Part shown: positions 23,267-31,633 of the stretch, in pieces
Numbering within the stretch: the first letter of the stretch is position 1
Layout of the letters: each line of letters opens with the position of its first letter
The notes under the pieces: model-generated
Database searches by the model: none
Told to the model about the DNA's origin: nothing
The model's input: the letters and a program-made list of their open reading frames with translations, nothing else
Made by a program: the position numbers and the translations under genes
DNA from: Lachnospiraceae bacterium
GTDB lineage: Bacteria; Bacillota; Clostridia; Lachnospirales; Lachnospiraceae
Reading direction: 5' to 3'
Length of the DNA stretch: 43,875 nt
Assembly: GCA_017938285.1 (NCBI GenBank)
Contig: JAGBBW010000041.1
Location: 1 to 43,875 of the forward strand

Positions 23267-24469
23267 TTACTTTTCCGTTTTCCCGGAGTCCAGAAATACT
23301 GCCCTCCTGACTGCCCCTGCTCCAAATTTTTCCCGGATGGCATCCATTGCTTTTTCTGCCTTTTCCTGCTTTTCATAATCTGTGGTGTCAAACAACGACA
23401 ACTGTCTTCCCTCTTCTTCTGTTACCCTGCTTACCGCAAAATTCAACAGTCTCACCGGTCTTCCATCCCAGAACTCCGAAAGCAGCCGGCGGGCATATTC
23501 AAACAATTCCCTAGTTCCCGCTGCCGGATTCTGCAGAACACACTGGTGGGAAGAGGAAATAAACCACGCATCTTTGATTCCTACGGATACCACTTCTGCT
23601 TTCTTTCCATCTGCCCGGAGTCTTCCGGATACCTGCTCCACCAATGCCAGCAGGATATCTTCTGCTTCCTCCCGTTCTGTTACATCATGCGCCAGGGTTG
23701 TTTCATTACTGTACCCTTTCGGCTCCTGATGTTTTCTGGCCGACAGACCATCATCCATTCCATTGGCAAATTTCCATATCGTATCCCCGGTGGATTTTAA
23801 ATGGCTGTGCAGTATCCCACGATCACTCTGTGCCAGTTCTCCGATGGTATGAATTCCAAGCGTATGAAGCCGGGAAGCTGTTGCCCTGCCGACAAAAAAT
23901 AGTTCTTCCACCGGAAGCGGCCACATTTTTTCCTTTATTTCTTCCGGAAACAAAGTATGTACCAGATCCGGCTTTTTGAAATCCCCTGCCATTTTCGCCA
24001 GCAGATGATTCGTGGAAATACCCACATTTACCGTAAACTTTAACTCCTCCCGGATACGGTTTTTAATCACATGGGCACACTCTACCGGAGGACCAAACAA
24101 CTGCTCCATTCCAGTCATATCCATAAATGCCTCATCTATACTGTACTGCTCCACCGTTGGAGAGTATTCTCTTAAAATCGACATAAATTTTGCAGAATAT
24201 TCCTCATAAATCCAATGTCTTGCCGGAACAATTACCAGCTCCGGACACTTCTGCAGGGCATGGGATATCGGCTCTCCTGTCGTAATCCCAAACTTTTTTG
24301 CCGGAGTGGATTTTGCCAGTACCACACCATGCCGCTTCGTTCTGTCACCACCTACAATGGACGGCACCAGCCGCAAATCTTCCGTCTCTCCTTCGGCATT
24401 CATCCGGTGCACTGCTTCCCAGCTTAAAAAAGCACTATTTACATCAATATGAAAAATTGTCTGTTTCAT
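23267..24469 (-). CDS. dinB: DNA polymerase IV (DinB), Y-family
   Basis: A 400-residue translesion polymerase. ATG 24469 gives the family-typical MKQTIFHIDVNSAF start, with AGGTG about 9 nt upstream; ATG 24490 (seven residues longer) is possible. Catalytic motifs are visible: the metal Asp in HIDVN (about residue 8), YSIDEAFMD (about 108), a helix-hairpin-helix region (LFFVGRATASRLHTLGIHTI) and the little-finger domain at the C-terminus. The C-terminal end carries LSLFD, similar to a beta-clamp binding motif. A LexA-like box overlaps its promoter, consistent with SOS control. Confidence 0.93.
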   Translation of the reverse strand: MKQTIFHIDVNSAFLSWEAVHRMNAEGETEDLRLVPSIVGGDRTKRHGVVLAKSTPAKKFGITTGEPISHALQKCPELVIVPARHWIYEEYSAKFMSILREYSPTVEQYSIDEAFMDMTGMEQLFGPPVECAHVIKNRIREELKFTVNVGISTNHLLAKMAGDFKKPDLVHTLFPEEIKEKMWPLPVEELFFVGRATASRLHTLGIHTIGELAQSDRGILHSHLKSTGDTIWKFANGMDDGLSARKHQEPKGYSNETTLAHDVTEREEAEDILLALVEQVSGRLRADGKKAEVVSVGIKDAWFISSSHQCVLQNPAAGTRELFEYARRLLSEFWDGRPVRLLNFAVSRVTEEEGRQLSLFDTTDYEKQEKAEKAMDAIREKFGAGAVRRAVFLDSGKTEK

Positions 24470-24508
24470 TCTGTTCTTCACCTGTTTCATACATCCTGTC
24501 CTAAGTGT

Positions 24509-24543
24509 ATCATACTTCCTTCCGCTGTGCAAACAAAAGTTCG
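24509..24543 (-). promoter_or_regulatory. dinB promoter with LexA/DinR-like box
   Basis: On the minus strand TTGTTT (24536-24531) and TATGAT (24514-24509) are 16 bp apart. The sequence CGAAC-TTTT-GTTTG (24543-24530) matches the Firmicute LexA consensus CGAAC-N4-GTTYG and covers the -35 box. A repressor bound there would block polymerase, so SOS regulation of dinB is expected. Confidence 0.75.
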
Positions 24544-24565
24544 TACATTTTTCCCAATTCTTAAG

Positions 24566-24595
24566 TTGACAAGATATCTGCCTGTCCTCTATAAT
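24566..24595 (+). promoter_or_regulatory. Promoter of the DUF1292 gene
   Basis: TTGACA (24566-24571) and TATAAT (24590-24595), both perfect, are separated by 18 bp. The promoter is divergent from that of dinB, and the DUF1292 start is 35 bases downstream. Confidence 0.85.
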
Positions 24596-24629
24596 GATTA
24601 TACGATAAAATAACAAATGGAGGCTAATT

Positions 24630-24938
24630 ATGGGCGACATGGATGAAATTTTTGATCAGGTAACTCTGACTTTAGATGATGACAGTGAATTAGTATGCGA
24701 TGTTATTGCCACATTCCCGGCAAAAGTAAATGGACAGGAGCAGATGTACATTGCCCTTCTCCCTGCCGATGCCACCCCGGAAAGCGAAATTTTTCTGTAC
24801 CGTTTCTTAGAAAACGGCGATGATATCGATTTGCAGAACATTGAAGATGACGAAGAATTTGATATCGTTTCCGATGCTTTCGACGAACTGCTTGACGAAG
24901 AAGAATTTGATGAAATCTTCGAAGACGGCGAAGAATAA
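24630..24938 (+). CDS. DUF1292 (YrzB-like) acidic protein
   Basis: A 102-residue very acidic protein. ATG 24630 follows GGAGG. The core VTLTLDDDSELVCDVIATF, a YIALLP segment and FLYRF match DUF1292, a small conserved Firmicute family often next to cell-division or RNA genes and of unknown function. The C-terminal 35 residues are nearly all Asp/Glu/Phe. It is single-cistron: a strong promoter precedes it and a hairpin terminator follows at 24,942. Confidence 0.9.
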   Translation: MGDMDEIFDQVTLTLDDDSELVCDVIATFPAKVNGQEQMYIALLPADATPESEIFLYRFLENGDDIDLQNIEDDEEFDIVSDAFDELLDEEEFDEIFEDGEE

Positions 24939-24941
24939 TAC

Positions 24942-24978
24942 ATGGCGGCATTCCTTTTCCGGATGCCGCCATTTGTTA
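24942..24978 (+). terminator. Terminator after the DUF1292 gene
   Basis: ATGGCGGCAT (24942-24951) pairs with ATGCCGCCAT (24963-24972), extended inward by TCC/GGA around a four-T loop, followed by TTGTTATT. This is a G+C-rich stem with a modest T tract just after the stop codon. Confidence 0.85.
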
Positions 24979-25024
24979 TTGCTGTTTCCTGCATTCCCAG
25001 GCTTTCTATAGTCCAAAATGCATA

Positions 25025-25357
25025 TTATATTTTCACAAATTTCTCCACATCCATAACAAAAATAGTAGCTCCTCCCACATCTACCATCACCGGATAAGAG
25101 ACATAACCGCTGTTCATCGCTCCTACTGTTGGCGGTGTATTCGCTGTAATCCGCTGTCTTGGTCCGCACTCCTGTTTTACAATTTCAATCACCTTATCTA
25201 CTTTTTCCGCTTCCGTACCAACCAGAAGCGTTGTATTGCCGGAACGCAGAAAACTTCCTGTTGTTGCCATTTTGGTACCACTGAACCCATGCTTGTTCAG
25301 CTGCTCCATTACCCTGTCATCATCATCACTGCTCACAATAATATAAATTAACTTCAT
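25025..25357 (-). CDS. PII-like cyclic-di-AMP receptor (PstA/DarA family)
   Basis: A 110-residue protein of full family length. MKLIYIIVSSDDDDRVMEQL and the conserved FSGTKMATTGSFLRSGNTTLLVG block, with the long-loop ECGPRQR, match DUF970/PstA, which folds like PII and binds c-di-AMP. The downstream target of the family is not settled. It appears monocistronic, with the trigger-factor-like lipoprotein upstream on the same strand separated by its own terminator. Confidence 0.92.
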   Translation of the reverse strand: MKLIYIIVSSDDDDRVMEQLNKHGFSGTKMATTGSFLRSGNTTLLVGTEAEKVDKVIEIVKQECGPRQRITANTPPTVGAMNSGYVSYPVMVDVGGATIFVMDVEKFVKI

Positions 25358-25441
25358 TCTAAATACCTCCTCATCCCCTGAACCATTTTACATTACCACT
25401 TTACTGCTTTAATTATATAATCAAATACGGTTGGACGCAAG

Positions 25442-25488
25442 AAAAAAATGTGGCTGCCACACTCAGAAATTTCATGCAGCAGCCACAT
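25442..25488 (-). terminator. Terminator after the trigger-factor-like lipoprotein gene
   Basis: On the minus strand ATGTGGCTGC (25488-25479) pairs with GCAGCCACAT (25457-25448), followed by seven T (25448-25442). It lies 15 bases after the gene's stop codon. Confidence 0.88.
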
Positions 25489-25502
25489 ACTTTTCTCTTT
25501 TT

Positions 25503-26519
25503 TTACTGTGCCTCAGAAATCACAGCATTATCAATCAGAAACTCCATTACAAGTTCTACCAGAAGGGCATCACGAACCACCTCTTCCCCATTCGCAGTTA
25601 TAAACGCTTCCGCATCCGCATAGCCGGAAGCCTCTGCATATTCTGCTGCTTTTGTATCAAAGATTTCATCCGTTACTTTAATCTTTTCCTTTTCAGCAAT
25701 TTCCATGATAATCATCCGGTTCTTTACCACTTCATACGCAAACTTGCCCATTTCTTCTTCAAAAGCCTCGGTAGACTCAAAGCCCAGAAGATACTTAATG
25801 GAACTTTCTGTATCCAGACCATACATGGAACCATAGTAAGACGCATACGCCGTATACTCATCAATCAGTGCCTGCTTTTCGTCTGCCACTTCACCTTCAT
25901 CATACTTTTCCACTTCACTGGAAGCCATAATCTGCTCTGTAATCTGCTCATAATATGTCTCTGTATTCAGATACTCCAGACGTGCTTCCTTATATTCCTC
26001 TACTGTTTTATATGCAGGAAACTTTTCTGCAACAAATGCATCGGTCAGCTCCGGCACCTGTATTTCCTTTACCGAGTTTACTGTTACCTGGAACACCACC
26101 GCCTGTCCTGCCAGCTCTGCATTCTGATACCCTTCCGGGAAGGTCAGATTTAAATCTCTCTTTTCGCCTGCTACTGCACCAATCAGACCATCTTCAAAAC
26201 CATCAATAAAACTGTTGGAACCAAGAACTAAATCATGTCCTGCCTCAGAATCATTGGTACCGCCTTCAAATGCCACTCCATCCTTCAGACCAACATAATT
26301 AATATTTACGGTATCTCCATCCTGTGCCGCACGGTCTACTTCTGCAAGCTCTGAATAGTATTCCAGCATCTGCGCAATATCCTCATCTGCTGCTGCCTGG
26401 GAAACACTGGTCAGTGCCAGTCCCTTATACTCACCAACGGTTACTTTTCCTGTACTTCCACAGCCTGCAGCAAGAACCATGGCACCGGCAAGCAGTACTG
26501 TCATTAACTTTTTCTTCAT
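25503..26519 (-). CDS. Trigger-factor-like FKBP-type peptidyl-prolyl isomerase lipoprotein
   Basis: About 338 residues from ATG 26519, behind AAAGGA at 10 nt; an ATG at 26528 (three residues longer) is closer than ideal to that site. It has a lipoprotein signal with lipobox LAAGC at about residues 16-20. An FKBP domain spans about 55-145 (GDTVNINYVGLKDGVAFEGG, then FIDGFEDGLIGAVAGEKRDL), followed by a trigger-factor-like helical C-terminal region (about 150-335). It should fold secreted proteins on the outer face of the membrane, in the manner of PrsA but with the FKBP fold. It is transcribed alone, with a terminator downstream. Confidence 0.85.
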   Translation of the reverse strand: MKKKLMTVLLAGAMVLAAGCGSTGKVTVGEYKGLALTSVSQAAADEDIAQMLEYYSELAEVDRAAQDGDTVNINYVGLKDGVAFEGGTNDSEAGHDLVLGSNSFIDGFEDGLIGAVAGEKRDLNLTFPEGYQNAELAGQAVVFQVTVNSVKEIQVPELTDAFVAEKFPAYKTVEEYKEARLEYLNTETYYEQITEQIMASSEVEKYDEGEVADEKQALIDEYTAYASYYGSMYGLDTESSIKYLLGFESTEAFEEEMGKFAYEVVKNRMIIMEIAEKEKIKVTDEIFDTKAAEYAEASGYADAEAFITANGEEVVRDALLVELVMEFLIDNAVISEAQ

Positions 26520-26686
26520 ACTTTTCATTTCCTTTCTAATCCTGTGAGGCACTATTCCTCTGTTTTTACATGCAAACCTCCCCCATCATACCATAAATGT
26601 CAAAAAAAGAAAAGTAGTTTCACAAAATTCACACATTCTTCAAAAAGCTTTACCACTGTAAAATGCCCAAGCCGGATGTCTTTTAG

Positions 26687-26715
26687 TTGAAAAAAGCTTC
26701 TGCACATGATAAAAT
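26687..26715 (+). promoter_or_regulatory. Promoter of the GH105 gene
   Basis: TTGAAA (26687-26692), 17 bp and TAAAAT (26710-26715), 37 bases before ATG 26752, which has GGAGG upstream. No obvious operator palindrome is seen. Confidence 0.7.
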
Positions 26716-26751
26716 AATACTGTTATTGAGAAATGATATTGGAGGTTACCT

Positions 26752-27888
26752 ATGAAGCAAAATCACATCGAAGCATATATTGATGAACTGCTTGAAAAAA
26801 GTACGATGGATTTCCCAGCGTGGAATATCGAAAAAAAACGTCAGAACATCAAATCTGACTGGAACTACATTGATGGTTGCATGATTAAGGCTATTCTGGA
26901 AATGTACTCTATTACCGGCAAGGAAAAATACCGTGACTTTGCCGAAAGCTACATCAGCTACCGTGTACAGGAGGATGGTTCCATCTCCGGCTACAACCCG
27001 GAAAAATTCAATATTGATGATGTCAATGCAGGCAAAACCCTGTTTGAATTATATGATTTAACCGGAAAAGAAAAATACCGCAAAGCAATTGAGCTGATTT
27101 ACTCCCAGGTGAAACGCCAGCCCCGTACCAGAGAAGGAAATTTCTGGCACAAGCTGATTTATCCGGCACAGGTCTGGCTGGACGGTCTGTATATGGGACA
27201 GCCGTTCTATATGGAATATGAAACACGCTTTAATAATAAGAAGAATTACGACGATATTTTCCAGCAGTTTTTCAATGTTGTGGACAAGTGCCGTGACAAA
27301 GAAACCGGTCTGTATTACCATGCCTATGACTGCTCCAGGGAAATGTTCTGGTGCGATAAAGAAACCGGTCTTTCCCAGAACTTCTGGCTTCGTGCCCTTG
27401 GCTGGTATGCCATGGCGTTATTAGATACGCTGGACAAGTGTGATGCTTCTGTCTGCCAGGAAAATTATGATAAATTAAAGGAAATCTACATAGATTATAT
27501 GACTTCCTTAAAGTATTTTCAGGACGAAAGCGGAATGTGGTGGCAGGTTCCAAACTTCCCAGGACGGGAACGCAATTATCTGGAAACCAGCGGCAGCTCC
27601 ATTCTCTCCTATGCTTTCTTAAAGGGTGTAAGACTTGGCTTCCTTCCAGAGGATTTTGCCATTGCCGGCGAAAAAGCATTCCATGGTATCTGTGACCGTT
27701 ACCTTACCACTGAGGAAGGTAATATGAGTCTTGACGGTATCTGCCTTGTAGCAGGTCTGGGCGGCAAGGAACGCAGTGACGGTACCTACGACTACTATAT
27801 GTCCGAGCCAGTTGTCAAAGATGATGCCAAGGGCGTAGGACCGTTCTTACTGGCTTATACCGAAATGTTACGGAGAAATGCCATCTAA
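26752..27888 (+). CDS. GH105 unsaturated rhamnogalacturonyl hydrolase (YteR-like)
   Basis: A 378-residue cytoplasmic enzyme with no signal peptide. The (alpha/alpha)6-barrel signature is visible: WNYIDGCMIKAILEMY (about 42), IYPAQVWLDGLYMGQPF around the catalytic Asp at about 144 (the DGLYM motif of YteR), FWLRALGWYAMALLD (about 214) and ETSGSSILSYAFLKG near 278. It removes the unsaturated galacturonyl residue from disaccharides released by pectin lyases. No transporter or lyase gene is beside it, so its pathway partners lie elsewhere. A long hairpin terminator follows. Confidence 0.92.
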   Translation: MKQNHIEAYIDELLEKSTMDFPAWNIEKKRQNIKSDWNYIDGCMIKAILEMYSITGKEKYRDFAESYISYRVQEDGSISGYNPEKFNIDDVNAGKTLFELYDLTGKEKYRKAIELIYSQVKRQPRTREGNFWHKLIYPAQVWLDGLYMGQPFYMEYETRFNNKKNYDDIFQQFFNVVDKCRDKETGLYYHAYDCSREMFWCDKETGLSQNFWLRALGWYAMALLDTLDKCDASVCQENYDKLKEIYIDYMTSLKYFQDESGMWWQVPNFPGRERNYLETSGSSILSYAFLKGVRLGFLPEDFAIAGEKAFHGICDRYLTTEEGNMSLDGICLVAGLGGKERSDGTYDYYMSEPVVKDDAKGVGPFLLAYTEMLRRNAI

Positions 27889-27924
27889 GGCACTGATTAA
27901 AGCGTTTTCCTAAACTATACCACA

Positions 27925-27987
27925 AAAGAGACTGCGATAAACAGCAGGTCCTTCCGGCTTCTGCCCTTTTATCACAGTCTCTTTTTC
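27925..27987 (+). terminator. Bidirectional terminator between GH105 and a convergent hypothetical gene
   Basis: A stem of about 17 bp (27925-27941 with 27968-27984, one mismatch) around AAAGAGACTG and CAGTCTCTTT has a T run on the plus strand and a mirrored one on the minus strand. It serves the converging genes on either side. Confidence 0.88.
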
Positions 27988-27996
27988 TGTTACAGC

Positions 27997-28329
27997 TTAT
28001 CTCTGAATTTCATTCTCACTGCAAACCTTCAGGTAAGCAGATAAGTCACTTAAGTGCTCCAGCTTTTCCTGTGCGAAGGACTTTACTTCCTCCACATCCT
28101 GGAATACTTTCTGGCTGCCAAGTGTAGCACTGTCAGCAGCTTCCTTGTTTGTTAAGGATAACATAATCAGTTCCCACTTTTCCTGCTTGGAAGCACCTTC
28201 CGGAACCTTCATTCCGAAAATCTCCATTACGGTGTCTAATTCTCCTTCTGCCCAATCCTGTATATTGGAACCTGCCATCAGTCCAAGACGTTCTTTTGTA
28301 TTTTTACACTGAACAAATTTACGAATCAT
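27997..28329 (-). CDS. Conserved hypothetical protein
   Basis: A 110-residue soluble protein of no family I recognise. ATG 28329 is chosen because GAGGTAATT lies directly upstream; the longer frame to 28437 has no site and is Lys/Cys-rich noise. The N-terminus reads MIRKFVQCKNTKERLGLM. The rest is helical, with SKQEKWELIMLSLTNKEAAD in the middle and an acidic amphipathic C-terminus. A short GCACAC/GTGTGC hairpin precedes the ribosome site. Genes on both sides are unrelated, so context gives no role. Confidence 0.7.
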   Translation of the reverse strand: MIRKFVQCKNTKERLGLMAGSNIQDWAEGELDTVMEIFGMKVPEGASKQEKWELIMLSLTNKEAADSATLGSQKVFQDVEEVKSFAQEKLEHLSDLSAYLKVCSENEIQR

Positions 28330-28598
28330 AATTACCTCTTTTCTGCACACTACGGTGTGCCCCAAAACTCTCTCTTTGCAACAACTTCCAACGCTGGTGT
28401 TTTTCACCAATGTTTTCTGTTGCTTTAGTTTTAGCACACTCCCTGAAAAAACGCAACTAGAAAAGACTTGCTAATTTTCCTGCAAATTTATCACTTTTTT
28501 CGTGGAACTAAACAAAATCGACCTCTTGTTTTTGTGCACCCTATACAAAAAGCAGTCTTGTCTGACATTTTTTTCACATAGTCATGAACAAAAAACGA

Positions 28599-29249
28599 CT
28601 ATGAAATCGCCTGCAGAAGACCTTCTTCCAAAAGATATTCTTCCATTTTTTTCAAAGCGGCTTCGTATGTAACTCCTTTTCCTGTCAGTATCCACTTTCC
28701 AATCAGCTCCGGCATTGCTGCCTCCAACAGCAGCACCATCTGTTCCGCCGGAATGGGCATCCCTTTTGCAATCCATTCATAAATTTCTTCCATTCCTCCA
28801 AATAAGTACAAATGCAGCACAAATCGTTCCTCCTGGTTAAGTTCCCGCTGCATATGCTGCTCCATCTGCCAGCAATAAGCGTGAAAAAAGAAATCCCGTA
28901 TAATCCGCTGGAATTCTTTCTGGGAAACCGATTGAAACGCATTTATGTAAAAAGTCTTATTATTCTCCAGACGTTTCAACCAGTACTCTGTCGTCAGACG
29001 CCACATCTGTTGTGAATCTTCTTCCAGGGCAGACTTGACTGACTGGTATAAATGCACACAATGAATCCACGAAGCCAGTTCAAATTTATCTGTAAAATAA
29101 TGATAAAATACCTGCCTGGTGACCCCTGCCTCTGCTGCAATTTCACTTACTGTTATCGTTTCCAGGGATTTCTTTTTACATATGCATTTTAATGCCTCTG
29201 CAAGACGATACGGTATCTGTTTCATTCTATAACATTTCATCCTTTCCAT
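28599..29249 (-). CDS. TetR/AcrR-family transcriptional regulator (DhaS-like)
   Basis: About 216 residues from ATG 29249. ATG 29240 and TTG 29264 are also possible, and no start has an ideal site. The N-terminal helix-turn-helix TVSEIAAEAGVTRQVFYHYF and the following FTDKFELASWIH are typical TetR. The C-terminal domain (about 70-215) is helical, resembling TetR_C-type regulators related to DhaS. A palindrome over its own -10 box suggests autoregulation. No linked transporter or enzyme gene is evident, so the ligand and targets are unknown. Confidence 0.85.
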   Translation of the reverse strand: MERMKCYRMKQIPYRLAEALKCICKKKSLETITVSEIAAEAGVTRQVFYHYFTDKFELASWIHCVHLYQSVKSALEEDSQQMWRLTTEYWLKRLENNKTFYINAFQSVSQKEFQRIIRDFFFHAYCWQMEQHMQRELNQEERFVLHLYLFGGMEEIYEWIAKGMPIPAEQMVLLLEAAMPELIGKWILTGKGVTYEAALKKMEEYLLEEGLLQAIS

Positions 29250-29291
29250 TGACACTTTTCCCAATGTGCAACTTGTTTTTCTCTTTCTTTT

Positions 29292-29341
29292 CTATTATTA
29301 TAATAGTATATTGGAGTGATGTCAAAGTCAAAACAGTGCCA
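29292..29341 (-). promoter_or_regulatory. TetR gene promoter with palindromic operator
   Basis: On the minus strand TTGACA (29325-29320), 17 bp and TATAAT (29302-29297), all perfect. The perfect palindrome CTATTA-TTA-TAATAG (29292-29306) covers the -10 and is a good candidate autoregulatory site. Upstream of the -35, TGGCACTG (29341-29334) is placed as in the two ICE promoters. Confidence 0.75.
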
Positions 29342-29378
29342 ACTTACTAAAATCTTACATAGATTATTCCCCTAAAGT

Positions 29379-29419
29379 ACAGAGGAGTCTGGTGTCAAGC
29401 CAGGCTCCTCTGTCGTTTT
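29379..29419 (+). terminator. Strong intrinsic terminator on the plus strand with no known gene before it
   Basis: ACAGAGGAG and CTGG pair with CCAG and CTCCTCTGT (29379-29413) in a 13-bp stem with one mismatch, followed by CGTTTTTTCC on the plus strand. On the minus strand the following bases (ACTTTAGGGG) are not T-rich, so it is a poor terminator for the mgtC-like gene. No plus-strand gene precedes it. Confidence 0.75.
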
Positions 29420-29453
29420 TTCCTTTTTTATCTCCGTTCTCCCTGCCAAGCCA

Positions 29454-30149
29454 TTATAATCCTTCAATATACTGAACTCCTTCCACCTGGGATAACAGTT
29501 CAATAATCTCTGTATGCGGTCTTCTTTTTTCCAGCTTTACTGTCAGAAGCACCGCTACACCGCTCTCTTCCATATGATTTGACTTTGACATTTCAATTTC
29601 ACTGATTTTCATCCCATGTTCTTTTATCCAGCTCATAAACACACCCAGATCTGACATTTTATGAAATTCCATGTACAAATCCAGAACCTTGGTATTGGCC
29701 GATACCCGGTCGTCAATCCGGTGAAGTACTGACATTACCAGAAGAATCATGGTACAGCCAATCACTGCACCAGAATAGAACCCTATACCAATGGCCAGAC
29801 CCATACAGGCATCTGCCCAGAGACCGGCAGCTGTAGTCAGACCCTTGACCCTGTTTTTTCCGGTCACTATAATTGTGCCTGCCCCCAGAAAACCAATCCC
29901 GCTGATTACCTGTGCTCCCAGTCTTGCCGGGTCCCCTGTGCCATATACCTTACAGATATACTGATTCGTCAGCATTACCAGAGTTGCTCCGACACAGACC
30001 AGCATATAGGTACGAAACCCTGCCGGACGATTCTTTTTTCCTCGTTCTATTCCAAGTATCCCACCGCATACCATTGCCAGCGCCAGACGTACAAACGTGG
30101 ACACCATATTCAAATCACCCATATAAGCATAAAATTCCTTCCAGTTCAT
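29454..30149 (-). CDS. MgtC/SapB family membrane protein
   Basis: A 231-residue protein. ATG 30149 follows GGGAGG. It has four or five membrane helices in the first 140 residues, with the family signature GGILGIERGKKNRPAGFRTY (about 30-48) and GIGFLGAGTII, then a cytoplasmic ACT-like C-terminal domain (about 150-231). Family members act in low-magnesium growth or virulence as regulators or transporters; the biochemical role here is unknown. It lies 43 nt downstream of a DeoR-type regulator on the same strand and may share its transcript. Confidence 0.9.
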   Translation of the reverse strand: MNWKEFYAYMGDLNMVSTFVRLALAMVCGGILGIERGKKNRPAGFRTYMLVCVGATLVMLTNQYICKVYGTGDPARLGAQVISGIGFLGAGTIIVTGKNRVKGLTTAAGLWADACMGLAIGIGFYSGAVIGCTMILLVMSVLHRIDDRVSANTKVLDLYMEFHKMSDLGVFMSWIKEHGMKISEIEMSKSNHMEESGVAVLLTVKLEKRRPHTEIIELLSQVEGVQYIEGL

Positions 30150-30192
30150 TTTATCCTCCCTCTATTTTATGCTGTCTGATTTATACTCAGTC

Positions 30193-30975
30193 CTAGAGCC
30201 CCTGTTCCGGCGGCTCTGTCATATCCACAGCTACGTTGTTTCTTATACACAACTCCAGCAGCGCCGGATTCATATCATAGTCTGTGATGACACGGTTCAT
30301 GTCTGCAATTTCTGCAAAAGTAAGCAACGCACTTTTCCCAAATTTGCTGGAATCCAGCAACAGATATTTCTGCTCTGAACCCGATAGTGCTGCCCGTTTC
30401 ACCTCATATTCCAAAGAAGAGGAATTTGTTACATCTCCATTTTCTGTTACTCCTGTGGCAGCAAAAAAAGCTTTCCGGATATTATACCTCGACAATATCT
30501 TACCTGTTTCCGCTGAAACAAAAGAATTCGTTTTACGCTCCAGAATACCCGGCAGACAGATTATCTGAAGGTTTGGATACGGTACGGCGTGTATAATTAC
30601 ATTCAGATTGTTGGTAAGAACCGTAACATTTTTTCTCTCCTCCAGAAAATCCACCAGATACATGGCAGTCGTTCCTGAATCAATAAAAATAATATCCCCA
30701 TCTTCTACCAGACCGGCCGCCTTATAGCAGATTGCCCTCTTTTTATCCTCATTTTTCATCTTACGTTCTTCAAATGGAACAAGACTGTTCTGATGATTAC
30801 TGCACACACCACCGTATATTTTTTTAATAGATCCTTTACTGACCAGTTGTGCCACATCCAGCCGGACGGTATTTATCGACATATCAAACTCCCGGCAAAG
30901 TTCCTCCATGGATACATGTTCCTTTTCTAATATATACTGCTCCATCCGGCGCAGTCGAAACGATTTCATTCCCAT
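30193..30975 (-). CDS. DeoR/GlpR-family transcriptional regulator
   Basis: A 260-residue protein. ATG 30975 has GAGG 6 nt upstream; a TTG at 30993 would place that site inside the gene. The N-terminal helix-turn-helix (VSMEELCREFDMSINTVRLD) is followed by the DeoR sensor domain with DGDIIFIDSGTTAMYL (phosphosugar-binding loop) and TVLTNNLNV. Such regulators repress sugar-catabolic genes and are relieved by a phosphorylated sugar. The adjacent gene is mgtC-like rather than catabolic, so its target set is unclear. Confidence 0.92.
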   Translation of the reverse strand: MGMKSFRLRRMEQYILEKEHVSMEELCREFDMSINTVRLDVAQLVSKGSIKKIYGGVCSNHQNSLVPFEERKMKNEDKKRAICYKAAGLVEDGDIIFIDSGTTAMYLVDFLEERKNVTVLTNNLNVIIHAVPYPNLQIICLPGILERKTNSFVSAETGKILSRYNIRKAFFAATGVTENGDVTNSSSLEYEVKRAALSGSEQKYLLLDSSKFGKSALLTFAEIADMNRVITDYDMNPALLELCIRNNVAVDMTEPPEQGL

Positions 30976-31104
30976 ATTTTTCCTCTTTTCCAAAAAAAAG
31001 CTGTTCTTACCACAACTTAAGCCATTTTATTTGTTCATATCCCTATTTTAGCACAAAGACTACATTTTTCAATGGTTTTTCTCTTTTTTTCGTCATTTTT
31101 CCGA

Positions 31105-31267
31105 TTGACTTACTATAAATTTATGGTATAATATATTTGTATTTAATAAAAACTTCACATATACCAAAATATTTGTTATTCTCCTGGAGGAGTTATTGCA
31201 GCAGATTGAAAAATTTACTGTGATAGCTCCTTCTCCCATTGTTATTCTGATATTTTTGTGGTATACT
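31105..31267 (+). promoter_or_regulatory. Tandem promoters before the acidic membrane-protein gene
   Basis: Two sigma-A-like promoters: TTGACT (31105-31110) with TATAAT (31127-31132), 16-bp spacer; and TTGTTA (31239-31244) with TATACT (31262-31267), 17-bp spacer. The nearer one is 31 bases before ATG 31298. Between them no gene is visible. Confidence 0.6.
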
Positions 31268-31297
31268 CATATATATAATTCATAAGGAGGTTTTCGA

Positions 31298-31609
31298 ATG
31301 AAAAAATTTATGAAGTTTTTATGCGGTGCCGCTTCCATGGCAGCTGTTGCTTTTGGTGCTTACTGCGTATACAAGAACGTAATCGAGAAAAAAGACGATG
31401 ATGATTTCGACGATTTTGATGATTGCTTTGACGAAGAAGCAGAGGACGATGCAGATGAAAACCGTGAATATGTTTCCATTAACATCACCGAGGAAACTCC
31501 TGCAGAGAACGAAGAACCGTCTGTAGATTCTGCTGATTCCAACGGACTTACAGAGGAAGAATACTCTGCATTCCAGGATGTTTTCACAAATCCGGAGGAA
31601 AAAGAATAA
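31298..31609 (+). CDS. Small acidic membrane-anchored hypothetical protein
   Basis: A 103-residue protein from ATG 31298 behind AAGGAGG. A short basic start and one hydrophobic helix (about residues 8-27) lead into an Asp/Glu-rich tail with a run of Asp/Phe (about 33-50). No signal-peptidase site or lipobox is evident, so it probably stays anchored. I know no named family. It has its own promoters and a strong terminator, so it is expressed separately from the convergent serine dehydratase genes. Confidence 0.75.
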   Translation: MKKFMKFLCGAASMAAVAFGAYCVYKNVIEKKDDDDFDDFDDCFDEEAEDDADENREYVSINITEETPAENEEPSVDSADSNGLTEEEYSAFQDVFTNPEEKE

Positions 31610-31633
31610 GTTCTCCTTTTATAAAACATCAAA

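Noticed and set aside
28565-28600. Terminator after the TetR gene (CATAGTC/GACTATG hairpin)
   Set aside because: The stem is only 7 bp with a long A/T loop, and no T run follows on the minus strand; evidence too weak to list.
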